NCBI GenBank assembly: GCA_004367505.1
Contig: SFCB01000260.1
Coordinates: 1-64,000 of the forward strand
Direction of reading: 5' to 3'
Length of the DNA stretch: 64,000 nt
Source: Chloroflexi bacterium OHK40
GTDB lineage: Bacteria; Chloroflexota; Chloroflexia; Chloroflexales; Chloroflexaceae
A program made the position numbers and the translations under genes. The first letter of the stretch is position 1; every line of letters starts with the position of its first letter. The notes beneath the pieces are model-generated. The model saw nothing but the letters and a program-made list of their open reading frames with translations. It did not search any database and was not told where the DNA came from. Below, piece by piece: positions 39,628 to 53,167 of this stretch.

Positions 39628-40107
39628 ATGAGCGATCCGAACGCCAACGCCCGGCGCATGCTGGGGATCATGGAGCGGCTGCGCCCCCTCTTTCTGGGGC
39701 CGGCCTTTCGCCGTCTGACCGAGCTCCAGCTCTCGCCCTCCCATCACCGCATGCTGCGTGTGCTGGCCACCGCCCACCCCATGGCCATGAAGGATCTGGC
39801 TGACCGGCTCGGCCTGACTCCGCCATCCATCACCGCCCTCACCCGCCGGCTGGTGGCCACCGGCCTGGTGGAGCGGCGCGCCCATCTGGACGACAGCCGG
39901 GTTGCGCTGCTTGATCTGACGGCGGCTGGCAACGCGCTCTACCAGGAGCTTATGGCCGAGCAACTGCTCGGGATGCGCCGCCTGCTCGACACGCTGAGCC
40001 CGGCGGAGCAGGAGACGCTGCTCGAGCTACTCGATCGGGCCGTGAGTGGCGCCACCGATGGCGCCGCGTGCGACCATCACCGGCCCACGAGCGGCCCACC
40101 CCGCTGA
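39628..40107 (+). CDS. MarR family transcriptional regulator
   Basis: SPSHHRMLRVLATAHPMAMKDLADRLGLTPPSITALTRRLVATGLVERRAHLDDSRVALLDLT. Confidence 0.92.
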   Translation: MSDPNANARRMLGIMERLRPLFLGPAFRRLTELQLSPSHHRMLRVLATAHPMAMKDLADRLGLTPPSITALTRRLVATGLVERRAHLDDSRVALLDLTAAGNALYQELMAEQLLGMRRLLDTLSPAEQETLLELLDRAVSGATDGAACDHHRPTSGPPR

Positions 40108-40291
40108 GGGCGACGTATGGGGGCGTCGGGGTGTTCCGCGCAGGCGCCCCCCGCCATCTCGCACCCATCGTCGTGGCAAACCAGGAGCCGCGAGCAGACG
40201 GGTTGGGAACCGTTCGCCGCCCGGCGCGCTGCCGGGCGCTCCCGCTGTGCGCTCTATCACGCTGCGCTTCGCGATACCAAGAGGAGTTCCT

Positions 40292-42058
40292 GTGCAGGCA
40301 CAGCTCGACCGTAAGGCTCCCCGGGGCGGCCTGGGGCGCGCCATGCGCTACCTGGGCAACCAGCGCCGCAGCGCGATGATCGCCTATGGCGCCCTGGTGC
40401 TGGCCACCCTGGCCCAACTCGCCGTGCCCCAACTCGTCCAGAGCATGATCGACGCCGTCACCCGGGCCGGCGCCGACCCCTCCGCCGCCGAGGCCATCGT
40501 GCTCAGCGCCGCCGGCCTGATCCTGCTCTTCGCCGTGCTGCGCGGCGTCTTCTCCTTCCTCCAGGCCTTCATGTCGGAGCAGACCTCCCAGGGCCTGGCC
40601 TTCGATCTGCGCAACGCGATCTTCGAGAAGATCCAGCGGCTCTCTTTTAGCTATTACGACCAGAACCAGACCGGCCAGCTTATGGTACGGGCCACCGACG
40701 ACGTCGAGCGGGTGCGCACCTTCATCGCCCAGGGCCTGATAATGGCTGCCCAGTCGCTCCTGCTGCTGGTTGGCGCGCTGCTCGTGCTGGCCTTCACCAA
40801 CTGGCAGTTGACCCTGGTAGTGCTGCCGCTGCTCCCGGTGGCGCTGCTCGTCTTCGTGATCTTTGGCAGCGTGAGCCAGCCGCTCTTCGCGGCCGTGCAG
40901 CAGAAGCTCTCGGCTCTTAACACCATCCTGCAGGAGAACCTGGCCGGGCTCAAGGTGGTCAAGGCTTTCGCCCGCGAGCCCTACGAGGAGCGCCGCTTCG
41001 CCGACGCTGCCACCGCGCTGATGGAGCAGCAGCTGCGGGTCAACCGGGTCTTCTCCTTCCTCTTCCCGGTGGTCTTCCTGGTCGCCCAGATCGGCCAGGC
41101 GGCCATCCTCTACTTCGGTGGCCGGCAGATCCTCGCCGGCACGCTGGATCTCGGCGAGTACCAGAAGTTCAGCCTCTACCTGGTCTATCTCTTCTTTCCG
41201 CTCGGCCAGCTTGGCTTCATCATCGCCCTGATGGCCCAGGCCAGTGCCTCGGCTGGCCGGATCTTCGAGGTGCTCGATGCCCGGAGCGAGATCACCGACC
41301 GGCCGGGGGCGATCACGCTCCCGCCGATCCAGGGCCGCGTCGAGTTCCGCAACGTCACCTTCCGCTACCTCGGCACGGGTGAGCCCGTGCTGCGTGGCGT
41401 GAGCTTCGTCGTCGAGCCGGGGCAGACCGTGGCGCTCCTCGGCGCTACCGGCAGCGGCAAGACGAGCATCATCAACCTGATCCCGCGCTTCTACGATGCC
41501 ACCGAGGGCCAGGTGCTGATCGACGGGTATGACGTGCGCGATGTGACGCTCGACAGTCTGCGGGGCCAGATCGGGATCGTGCTCCAGGAGAGCAACCTCT
41601 TCAGCGGCACCATCCGCGACAATATCGCCTTCGGCCAGCCCGACGCCACCGACGAGCAGGTTGAGGCCGCCGCCCGGGCCGCCGCCGCTCACGACTTCAT
41701 TATGAGTTTTCCCGAAGGCTACGCGACGCCCGTGGGCGAGCGCGGCGTGACCCTCTCGGGAGGACAGAAGCAGCGCATCGCGATTGCCCGGGCGCTGCTG
41801 CTGAACCCGCGCCTGCTCATCCTCGATGATAGCACCAGCAGTGTGGACCTCCAGACCGAGGCGACCATCCAGCAGGCGCTCGACCAACTGATGCAGGGGC
41901 GCACGAGCTTCGTGATCGCCCAGCGTATCAGCACGGTGCTCAACGCCGACCAGATCCTCGTGCTCGACAGGGGCCAGGTGGTGGCCCGTGGCACGCACGC
42001 CGAACTGCTGGAGCAAAGCCCGATCTACGCCGAGATCTACCACTCGCAGTTGGTGTAG
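40292..42058 (+). CDS. ABC transporter, fused permease/ATPase (exporter type)
   Basis: Walker A LGATGSGKTSIINL, signature TLSGGQKQRIAIARALL; GTG start at 40292. Confidence 0.92.
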   Translation: MQAQLDRKAPRGGLGRAMRYLGNQRRSAMIAYGALVLATLAQLAVPQLVQSMIDAVTRAGADPSAAEAIVLSAAGLILLFAVLRGVFSFLQAFMSEQTSQGLAFDLRNAIFEKIQRLSFSYYDQNQTGQLMVRATDDVERVRTFIAQGLIMAAQSLLLLVGALLVLAFTNWQLTLVVLPLLPVALLVFVIFGSVSQPLFAAVQQKLSALNTILQENLAGLKVVKAFAREPYEERRFADAATALMEQQLRVNRVFSFLFPVVFLVAQIGQAAILYFGGRQILAGTLDLGEYQKFSLYLVYLFFPLGQLGFIIALMAQASASAGRIFEVLDARSEITDRPGAITLPPIQGRVEFRNVTFRYLGTGEPVLRGVSFVVEPGQTVALLGATGSGKTSIINLIPRFYDATEGQVLIDGYDVRDVTLDSLRGQIGIVLQESNLFSGTIRDNIAFGQPDATDEQVEAAARAAAAHDFIMSFPEGYATPVGERGVTLSGGQKQRIAIARALLLNPRLLILDDSTSSVDLQTEATIQQALDQLMQGRTSFVIAQRISTVLNADQILVLDRGQVVARGTHAELLEQSPIYAEIYHSQLV

Positions 42059-42068
42059 GAGATCCTTA

Positions 42069-43958
42069 ATGATGATGCCAGGCGGGCCCGCCCGCATGCT
42101 CAACACCGAGACCCAGAAGCCTACCCGGGTGTGGCCGACCCTTGCCCGCTTCTGGTCTTACTTTCAGCCCTGGTGGTACGCTGTGGTCCTCACGCTGCTG
42201 CTGATCGTGGTGGCCACAGTGCTTCAGGTCGCTACCGCGCCGATGATCGGCCAGGCGGTGGATTGCTTCCTGCTCCCCAATCCGGCGGCGTGCTGGTATA
42301 CCCGGGCCGACCCGGCGGCCAGCACCGAGGTGCGCCTGGCGGGGCTGGGCGGGCTGGTGGCCTTGCTCACGCTCCTCTTCGTCGGCGGCTCGCTGCTGCA
42401 GGGGCTGGCCTTCTACAGCATGAACTGGGCCGGCCAGCGTGCCCTGCGGCGCATCCGCGAGGATACCTTCGCCCAGATCCACCGGCTCTCGCTTGGCTTC
42501 TACGCCCGCAACGAGGCGGGCAACATTATGAGCCGGATCACCAGCGACACCGACACCATCCAGCAGGTGCTGGGCTTCGCGCTGCTGAGCGTGGTGAGCG
42601 GCGTGCTGCAGCTCGTGCTCACCGGCGCCGCGATGCTCCAGGCCAATGTGCCCTACGCTCTCCTGAGCTTGAGCGTGGTTCCGCTCATGGCCTGGGCCAC
42701 GGTCTACTTCTCGGGGCAGGCGCGGCGGGCCTTCCGCGCCAGCCGGCGCGAGATGGGTAGCGTCAACGCCGGGCTGCAGGAGAGCATTGCCGGCGTTCGT
42801 GAGGTGCAGGCCTTCAACCGCGAGGATGAGAGCATCGAGCAGTTCCGCCGCACCAATGCCGCCAACCGCGACGCCAACATCCGCGCTGCCAGCTTTACCA
42901 GCGCGCTCAACCCGGTGCTGGAGGCCCTCGGCTACGTGGCGATCGCGATCGTGGTGGTGGCCGGCGGTCTCAGCGCCCTGCGCAACCAGCCACTTCTCGG
43001 CACCAGCGTGATCTCGCTTGGCACCGTCTTCGCCTTCATCCAGTTCGTGCAGCGCTTCAACCAGCCCATCCAGCAGATCGCCGTGCTCTGGACCAATGTA
43101 CAGAGTGCGATCGCTGGCGGCGAGCGGATCTTCGGCCTGCTCGACGAACGCCCCGAGATCGTCGATCGCCCCGATGCCCGGCCGCTGCCGCCGATCCAGG
43201 GCCGGGTCGCCTTTGAGGATGTCACGGCGGCCTATACGCCCGGCCAGCCGGTGCTGCGCGGCGTGAGCTTTGTGGCCGAGCCTGGCCAGACGGTGGCGAT
43301 CGTCGGGCCAACCGGCGCCGGTAAGACCACGATCATCAACCTGATCCCGCGCTTCTACGACGTGACGGGCGGCCGTGTGACGATCGACGGCCACGATGTG
43401 CGCGAGGTGACGGCGGCAAGTCTGCGCAGCCAGATCGGGATCGTGCTCCAGGACTCGTTTCTCTTCGCCGACACGGTGATGAACAATATCCGCTATGGCC
43501 GGCTGGAGGCCAGCGACGAGGAGGTGATCGCCGCGGCGCGCCTGGCCTCGGCCCACTCCTTCATCGAGCGGTTGCCAGAAGGCTACCAGACGGTACTCGG
43601 CGAGCGGGGCAGTGGGCTGAGCCAGGGCCAGCGCCAGCTGATCGCCATCGCCCGGGCGGCCCTGGCCAATCCGCGCATCCTCATCCTCGATGAGGCAACC
43701 TCGAGCGTCGATACGCGTACTGAGCGCCTGATCCAGGCCGCCTTCGACCAGCTCCTGGAGGGGCGCACCAGCTTCGTGATCGCCCACCGCCTCAGCACCA
43801 TTCGCAACGCCGACCAGGTGCTGATGGTGAAGGATGGTCAGATCGTCGAGCGCGGCACCCACGATGCCTTACTCGCCCGGCGCGGGGCCTACTACGAGCT
43901 CTACATGAGCCAGTTTCGGCGTGAGGAGCCAGCGCCCGCACACGAGACACCCGCGTAG
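42069..43958 (+). CDS. ABC transporter, fused permease/ATPase (exporter type), likely heterodimer partner
   Basis: Walker A VGPTGAGKTTIINL, signature GLSQGQRQLIAIARA; starts 10 bp after the previous gene's stop. Confidence 0.92.
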   Translation: MMMPGGPARMLNTETQKPTRVWPTLARFWSYFQPWWYAVVLTLLLIVVATVLQVATAPMIGQAVDCFLLPNPAACWYTRADPAASTEVRLAGLGGLVALLTLLFVGGSLLQGLAFYSMNWAGQRALRRIREDTFAQIHRLSLGFYARNEAGNIMSRITSDTDTIQQVLGFALLSVVSGVLQLVLTGAAMLQANVPYALLSLSVVPLMAWATVYFSGQARRAFRASRREMGSVNAGLQESIAGVREVQAFNREDESIEQFRRTNAANRDANIRAASFTSALNPVLEALGYVAIAIVVVAGGLSALRNQPLLGTSVISLGTVFAFIQFVQRFNQPIQQIAVLWTNVQSAIAGGERIFGLLDERPEIVDRPDARPLPPIQGRVAFEDVTAAYTPGQPVLRGVSFVAEPGQTVAIVGPTGAGKTTIINLIPRFYDVTGGRVTIDGHDVREVTAASLRSQIGIVLQDSFLFADTVMNNIRYGRLEASDEEVIAAARLASAHSFIERLPEGYQTVLGERGSGLSQGQRQLIAIARAALANPRILILDEATSSVDTRTERLIQAAFDQLLEGRTSFVIAHRLSTIRNADQVLMVKDGQIVERGTHDALLARRGAYYELYMSQFRREEPAPAHETPA

Positions 43959-44050
43959 CGCGCCCCTCTGCGCGCGGGAGCCCGGGCATGGGGCTGGTAC
44001 GGGCGAGGCCAGCCGGCGGTAGCGAGCCTCGCCCTCCGTCGCCGTGCCCG

Positions 44051-44118
44051 CGTGCGCTGGGTTCCCGCGTGCGCTGGGTTCCCGCGTGCGCTGGGTTCCC
44101 GCGTGCGCGGGAACGACG
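44051..44118. repeat. Three tandem 17-bp repeats ending in a hairpin
   Basis: CGTGCGCTGGGTTCCCG x3 exact (44051-44101) followed by CGTGCGCGGGAACGAC; hairpin GTTCCCGCG-TG-CGCGGGAAC at 44095-44114. Confidence 0.85.
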
Positions 44119-44319
44119 GTTCCAGGGCTGGGTGGGGCCTCCCATCGTGCAGGCCGGCCCGCCCCCGGGAACGCGGGGGCAGCAACATCCGGCACACCCG
44201 GGACGAGGAGCCCGCCCCACCCGGCCCCCCTGAACTGTAGAAGCGGGCAGCCCGGTTGAACAAGGGTCAGCTGTGGTATCGTATGCTGGCCGTTCGTGAT
44301 CACCACACGGAGCATACGT

Positions 44320-44745
44320 ATGCGCTACACGATCCGGCGGATCTCCATCCGCTCGGCGCTGAAGATCGGGCTCCTCCTGGGCTGGCTCCTGGCCCTGCTG
44401 CCGGCTCTCGCCATCGCCTGGCTGGCAATGATCGCCCTGCAGGGCGCCAGTGGCCTGCTCAGCCAGGTGCAGACGTACGAGATCAGTGTGCTGGGGCAAT
44501 CGATCGCGACGCTCGACTTCCTGGAGTTGCTCGGGCTCGCCGATCTGGCGGGCCGGATCGATGGCCTTGCCGCGCTTGGCTGGGGCCTCTTCGCAACCCT
44601 CACGGCCGGGCTCACCGTCCTCGGCGGTGCCATGGTTGCGATCACGGCGGTGCTCTTCAGCCTGGGCTACAATCTGCTCGCGGCGCTGGCGGGCGGCCTG
44701 ATCGTGGAACTGGAGCCGCGCTCCAGTGGTGAACGGAGCGGCTGA
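44320..44745 (+). CDS. Small membrane protein, DUF3566-like
   Basis: Basic N-terminus then long hydrophobic segments LKIGLLLGWLLALLPALAIAWLAMIAL and LTVLGGAMVAITAVLFSLGYNLLAALAGGL. Confidence 0.6.
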   Translation: MRYTIRRISIRSALKIGLLLGWLLALLPALAIAWLAMIALQGASGLLSQVQTYEISVLGQSIATLDFLELLGLADLAGRIDGLAALGWGLFATLTAGLTVLGGAMVAITAVLFSLGYNLLAALAGGLIVELEPRSSGERSG

Positions 44746-44894
44746 GCCGGGCTTTTGGTCGCTGGCTGATGCGGAAAGCGCCGTCGCGCTCCTGGCCAGC
44801 CTTGTGCTATAACATAGAGGAGAACCTTCGCGGGTGCCCGCGTACCCGCCTACGACGGGGCTGATCGGCACGATCAGCCCTCTTTCGAGTTTCC

Positions 44895-48494
<3,600 letters not shown>

Positions 48495-48665
48495 GGCGAG
48501 CGCGGTCGGCACCACCGGTATGCCCGCCGGCGAGCGCCGTGGCCGCGTAGAGCAGCAGCAGACCGAACAACTTGTAGGAGAGGATGAGCTGCCATTAGGG
48601 GCCGTAGAGCTCACTCCCGTAAAAGGTCCAGAGGTTGCCGTGGGCAAGGAGCGCTCCATTCCGTG
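48495..48665 (-). pseudogene. Decayed membrane-protein fragment with in-frame stop
   Basis: Minus-strand reading LLAHGNLWTFYGSELYGP-stop-WQLILSYKLFGLLLLYAATALAGGHTGG, between mfd and corA. Confidence 0.4.
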
Positions 48666-48671
48666 CCCACC

Positions 48672-49652
48672 TCAGACGATCCGTTTCGAGCGGAAGTAGA
48701 AGTAGAAGCCCAGGCCCATCAGGAGCATCGCGACGATCACGAGGGGCAGGGCGAGCGGGTGGTCTGCGAAGGGAATCACAACGTTCATCCCGAGGATGCT
48801 CGCGATGAGTGTCATCGGGAGCACGATGACCGAGATCAGCGTGAAGAGCTTCATCTCCTGGTTGATGCGGAAGGACATCAGATTATAAAGCGTCGAGTCG
48901 AGGCTTTCGATAATCTCCTTCTGTTCCTCGAGCATATCCCAGATCCGGTTCATGCCATCAACAAGGTCGCCGTAGTAGGCCTCCTCATCGAGGCGCAGGA
49001 ACTCGCGCTCGCGGCTGGCGAGCAGGCGCACCACCGGGATATTCGGCCGGATGATCCGGCGCAGGGCGATGATATCGCGGCGGAGGTAGGAGAGCTCCTG
49101 CACCGTGCGGCGGGTGTCGTCCTTGAACATCGCCTCCTCGACGGTGTCGAGCTTCTCGTCAAGGCGGTGGAGCATCGGGAAGCAGTAGTTGACGAGGGCC
49201 TCGATCAGGCGGTAGAGCAGAAAGCCACTCCCGCGCCCGAGGAGCAGTGCTGCGCCGCGCTCGTCGCCAGCCGTCTGGGCGAGGCGGCGCAGCGGCCGCA
49301 GGCGGCCATCGTGGAAGGTAACCACGAAGTCGGCGCCAACGAAAATGTCGACCTCGCTGATCACGGAGAGGCGCTCCACTTCGTCAAAGACCGGAAAGTG
49401 AAGCACGACGAAGATATACTCTTCGTCCTCGTTGTCGTCGAGCTTGGGGCGCTGCAGGCGTGAGAGCACGTCCTCCATGTGGAGGGGGTGGAAGCCGTAA
49501 TGGGCGCCAAGTGCGTGGACTTCGTCGCGGGTGGGGTAGATCACGTCCACCCAGGTTAGCCCACCTAGCGTAAAATGCTTGCGAATGGCCGCCGGGGCGG
49601 TGAGCAGGCCGGCGGGCACGCTGCGGGCCTGGGTCTTCACACGGTCAGCCAT
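48672..49652 (-). CDS. corA: CorA-family magnesium/divalent cation transporter
   Basis: C-terminal VIVLPMTLIASILGMNVVIPF with GMN motif and two transmembrane helices. Confidence 0.92.
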   Translation of the reverse strand: MADRVKTQARSVPAGLLTAPAAIRKHFTLGGLTWVDVIYPTRDEVHALGAHYGFHPLHMEDVLSRLQRPKLDDNEDEEYIFVVLHFPVFDEVERLSVISEVDIFVGADFVVTFHDGRLRPLRRLAQTAGDERGAALLLGRGSGFLLYRLIEALVNYCFPMLHRLDEKLDTVEEAMFKDDTRRTVQELSYLRRDIIALRRIIRPNIPVVRLLASREREFLRLDEEAYYGDLVDGMNRIWDMLEEQKEIIESLDSTLYNLMSFRINQEMKLFTLISVIVLPMTLIASILGMNVVIPFADHPLALPLVIVAMLLMGLGFYFYFRSKRIV

Positions 49653-49687
49653 GGGGCACCTCGTCGCTGGTGGCGCGGCCGGGCCCT

Positions 49688-49693
49688 ATTATA
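49688..49693 (-). promoter_or_regulatory. -10 element (TATAAT) upstream of corA
   Basis: Minus strand CGCTCGCGGTATAATA, identical over 16 bp to the site upstream of plsC. Confidence 0.45.
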
Positions 49694-49783
49694 CCGCGAG
49701 CGATGGGCGAAGAGCGAGAGCGCTGTGATGCCCTTCCGATAAGCTGATAAGCCGGGCCAGCGCCCCGGCCAGGAGCGTACGCC

Positions 49784-50668
49784 ATGAACCCCAACGCCTG
49801 GATTCCCTTCAGCGACGCGCTCCGCCGTTTCGCTGCGGGCGACGCCGCTGGCGCCGCGAGCGCAGCTCACCAGGCCGCCGCCGCCGACCCGTCGAGCCTG
49901 CTCGCCCCGGCGGCGGCGGCCTACCTCGACCGTGTGGCCACCTATGGCAAGGAGTCGGTCTACGTCACTGGCGAGGCCTTTGGCGCCTTCATCCGTAGCG
50001 GCGGCAATGTGCCCCTCTACCAGGCCGTCAGCGCCGCCCTCCGCGATGCCTACACCGGCTACGCCGCTATCGATCTACTCGATATCGGGGTTGGCGACGG
50101 CCTCGCCCTGCTTCCCGCCCTCACCCCCAATGTGCGCCGCGTAGACCTGGTGGAGCCTTCGCCCGCGCTGCTCGTGCGTGTGACGGAGGCTCTCGAGGTG
50201 CGTGCTCTGCCCTACCACGCCTTTGTCGGCACGTTGCAGGCCTTTACCGCTGCCAGCCACACCGCCTGGACGATCGCCCAGGCTACCTTCAGCCTGCAAT
50301 CGATCCCGCCAGTGCAGCGTCGCGAAGCGCTTGCCTGGCTCCGTGGCCACACCGAGCGCCTTCTGATCGCCGAGTTCGATGTGCCTGACCTCGGCACAGG
50401 GCTCGACCCGCTCTGGGCCGCCCACTGCGCCGAGCGCTACGAGCTTGGCCTCGCCGAGTATGCTGGCGACGGTGGCCTCGTCGCGCAGGGCTTTCTCATG
50501 CCGGTCTTCTTCGGCTACTTCGACCCCACGGCCGCTCGCACCAACTACGAGCAGCCCATCGGGGCCTGGGACGACGATCTGCGCGCCGCTGGCTTTAGCC
50601 AGGTAGCCTGGCGCCACCTCTACGACTACTGGTGGGCGCCCTGTTACCTGCTCGATGCCCGCGCCTGA
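49784..50668 (+). CDS. Putative class I SAM-dependent methyltransferase-like protein
   Basis: LLDIGVGDGLALLPAL (motif I-like), VDLVEPSPALL. Confidence 0.65.
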   Translation: MNPNAWIPFSDALRRFAAGDAAGAASAAHQAAAADPSSLLAPAAAAYLDRVATYGKESVYVTGEAFGAFIRSGGNVPLYQAVSAALRDAYTGYAAIDLLDIGVGDGLALLPALTPNVRRVDLVEPSPALLVRVTEALEVRALPYHAFVGTLQAFTAASHTAWTIAQATFSLQSIPPVQRREALAWLRGHTERLLIAEFDVPDLGTGLDPLWAAHCAERYELGLAEYAGDGGLVAQGFLMPVFFGYFDPTAARTNYEQPIGAWDDDLRAAGFSQVAWRHLYDYWWAPCYLLDARA

Positions 50669-50730
50669 GCATGGAGGGCACGCGAGAGGCAAAGCAAGCC
50701 GTCAGCCCCTTCGCTCCCAACCGGGTCTTG

Positions 50731-51777
50731 CTACCCTTCCCACACCGTGACGCCACGGGGGCTCAGGCTGATGGGGATCACGCGCATGCGCGGGTCGGCT
50801 GCCGTGATCGCCTGGCCCAGCCGTCGCCGCGCGCCGGGGGCACGGTCGCAGAGGATCGTGATCGAGCCTCCCTCGCCGCCAGCGCCATTCACCTTCCAGC
50901 CCGTGGCGCCGTGGGCGCGGGCCAGGGCGATCACCTGGCGCGCCTCGGGGCTCACCAGCCCGGGGTGGAGCGCGGCCTGGCCCTCCGTACAGTCGGCCAT
51001 GGCTGCGCCAAAGGCGGCCAGGTCGCCCGCGCAGAGCGCGTCGCGGGCCTCGTATGCGCTGCGGCGCAGGCGCTCCAGCCGGGGCGCGGCGGCCCCCTCC
51101 GCCTCGAGCTCGGCGATCACCCGCTCGTGCACGGCGGAGGAGTTGTGAGTGCGGCCGAGAAAGATCAGCAGCAGCCGTCGCTCCAGTTCCAGCACGGTGG
51201 CATCCGATGGCCGCAGTTGAGAGACACTGGCGCGCGGGTATGCGTGCATCTCAATGAAGCAAATGCCGCCATAGGCCGCGCAGAGCTGATCCTGGATGCC
51301 GCTCTGCAGCCCGAGCCGCTCGGTCTCGACGCGGTGGGCGGCGTAGGCCAGTTCGTGGGCGCTGAGGGCGCCAGGGGTGAGCCGGTCCAGGGCGGCGAGT
51401 AGGGCCACGCAGACGGCGGCAGAGGTGCCGGTGGAGCATCCGGCGGGCACCGCAGAGCTGATGGTAATCTCAAGCGCCAGATCGGGCGGCGGAGGCAGTT
51501 CCGCAACGGCGGCGGCAAGCAAGCGGTGGGCTGGTGGACCAACCTCACCCGGCGCGAGCGCGAAGCGCTCGCCGTAGTTCTCGGCGTCAATCAACACCTG
51601 GTGCGAGCGAGCATCACGAGGGAAGACTGCCAGTTGCACCTCCACGCGTGGCGCCACGGCAAGGTTACAGATTGCGCCGTGGCCAGCGAACCAGGTGTCG
51701 GTCCAGCCACCGTTATCGCAGATGCGGATGGGCGCCACGCTGCAGATCAGGCGTGCCGGCTCGTCCGATGAGCGCAT
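50731..51777 (-). CDS. GHMP kinase (sugar kinase, HddA/fucokinase-like)
   Basis: APIRICDNGGWTDTWF, VPAGCSTGTSAAVCVALLAAL, GWKVNGAGGEGGSITIL. Confidence 0.87.
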   Translation of the reverse strand: MRSSDEPARLICSVAPIRICDNGGWTDTWFAGHGAICNLAVAPRVEVQLAVFPRDARSHQVLIDAENYGERFALAPGEVGPPAHRLLAAAVAELPPPPDLALEITISSAVPAGCSTGTSAAVCVALLAALDRLTPGALSAHELAYAAHRVETERLGLQSGIQDQLCAAYGGICFIEMHAYPRASVSQLRPSDATVLELERRLLLIFLGRTHNSSAVHERVIAELEAEGAAAPRLERLRRSAYEARDALCAGDLAAFGAAMADCTEGQAALHPGLVSPEARQVIALARAHGATGWKVNGAGGEGGSITILCDRAPGARRRLGQAITAADPRMRVIPISLSPRGVTVWEG

Positions 51778-51797
51778 TGCCCTTCCCCCGTCCCCTC

Positions 51798-51998
51798 TTA
51801 CTTCCGGCCCAATTTTGCCAGTTCGCTGGCGTAACACTCCGGGCAGATCCCGTGGCTGAGCTGGCTCTCTTCGGGGGCAGGCCGGCGCGGACCCCAACCG
51901 TTTGCATCACACTGGCGCTGCTTGCACCAGGCGCAGACAATCGTAAGGTGGGTGGCGGCGGGCTTGCGGCGCCGCCGCCGAACCTGGTGAAGCATCAA
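51798..51998 (-). CDS. 66-aa zinc-ribbon-like protein
   Basis: TIVCAWCKQRQCDANGW...SHGICPECYASEL: two CxxC pairs. Confidence 0.6.
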   Translation of the reverse strand: MMLHQVRRRRRKPAATHLTIVCAWCKQRQCDANGWGPRRPAPEESQLSHGICPECYASELAKLGRK

Positions 51999-52125
51999 TC
52001 GTCTCCTCCCTGCCGGCGCATCACCGGCTCTACAGAGAGGACGTCGGGACCCGGTTCAGAGTTGCCCCGGGCCGGTCCAACGTCAGGCGGATTGATGCTC
52101 CTGCTACAAGATGAGTGCCGGGGTG

Positions 52126-53127
52126 CTATCTCTGCTGGAAGGCCGCGTCGAAGGCCACATCGGAGGGCGTAAGGTCCAGCCGGCGAACCAGGGCCAGCGC
52201 CTCGGGCGCTCCCTGCTCACGGTTCATGCCGTTGTCTTCCCACTCGATCGAGAGCGGCCCCGTATAGCCGACGGCGTTGAGCGCCCGGAAGACCCGCTCG
52301 AACGGCACTCCACCACGCCCCGGCGACACAAAGTCCCAGCCGCGCCGGTGATCGCCGAAGAAGCGGTGGGAACCCAGGATTCCATTGCGCCCATCCAGCG
52401 CGCGCACCGACTCCTTCACGTGGGCGTGGTAAATCCGGTCGCTGTAGGCGTAGACGAACGCCACCGGATCGACCATCTGCCAGTAGAGGTGGCTCGGGTC
52501 GAAGTTGATCCCGAAGGCGGGGCGGCGTTGCAGCGCCTCCAGCGTGCGCTCCGTGGTCCAGTAGTCGTAGGCGATCTCGCCGGGGTGTACCTCGAGGGCG
52601 AACTTCACACCCACCTCGTCGAACACATCGAGGATGGGGTTCCAGCGATCGGCGAACTCCTGATAGCCAGCCTCAATCATCCGGGGTGGCACGGGCGGGA
52701 ACATCGCCAGCACGTGCCAGATCGGGCTGCCGGTAAAGCCGTTGACGACCCCCACACCGAAGGCGGCTGCGGCGCGGGCGGCATTCTTCATATCCTCTGC
52801 GGCCCGCTGCCGCACGCCCTCGGGGCTCCCATCGCCCCAGATGCGCGGTGGCAGAATGCCCTTGTGACGCTCATCGATGATCGCATCGGCAACCGCCTGG
52901 CCCACCAGGTGGTTGCTGATCGCGACACACTGCAACCCGTGCCGTTCAAGCAGGTCCCGCTTGCGCCGCACGTAGCCGTCGTCTTCCAGGGCCTTGTCGA
53001 TCTCGAAGTGATCGCCCCAGCAGGCGAGTTCCAGCCCATCGAACCCCCAGCCCTTCGCCTTTGCGGCGAGCGTCTCCAGCGGCAGATCGGCCCACTGGCC
53101 GGTGAAGAGAGTGACGGGACGTGCCAT
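52126..53127 (-). CDS. Sugar phosphate isomerase/epimerase (xylose isomerase-like TIM barrel)
   Basis: [57 protein letters not shown]. Confidence 0.9.
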   Translation of the reverse strand: MARPVTLFTGQWADLPLETLAAKAKGWGFDGLELACWGDHFEIDKALEDDGYVRRKRDLLERHGLQCVAISNHLVGQAVADAIIDERHKGILPPRIWGDGSPEGVRQRAAEDMKNAARAAAAFGVGVVNGFTGSPIWHVLAMFPPVPPRMIEAGYQEFADRWNPILDVFDEVGVKFALEVHPGEIAYDYWTTERTLEALQRRPAFGINFDPSHLYWQMVDPVAFVYAYSDRIYHAHVKESVRALDGRNGILGSHRFFGDHRRGWDFVSPGRGGVPFERVFRALNAVGYTGPLSIEWEDNGMNREQGAPEALALVRRLDLTPSDVAFDAAFQQR

Positions 53128-53167
53128 TATGCCTCCGCTCGTGTTTCTCCGGTTCCTGGCGCTTACA

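Noticed and set aside
39950-42106. 718-aa minus-strand ORF antisense to the first ABC transporter
   Set aside because: Shadow ORF; the plus strand encodes an unmistakable ABC exporter.
42066-43862. 598-aa minus-strand ORF antisense to the second ABC transporter
   Set aside because: Shadow ORF for the same reason.
44051-44118. Short tandem repeats considered as a CRISPR array
   Set aside because: 17-bp units are directly adjacent with no unique spacers and there are no cas genes.
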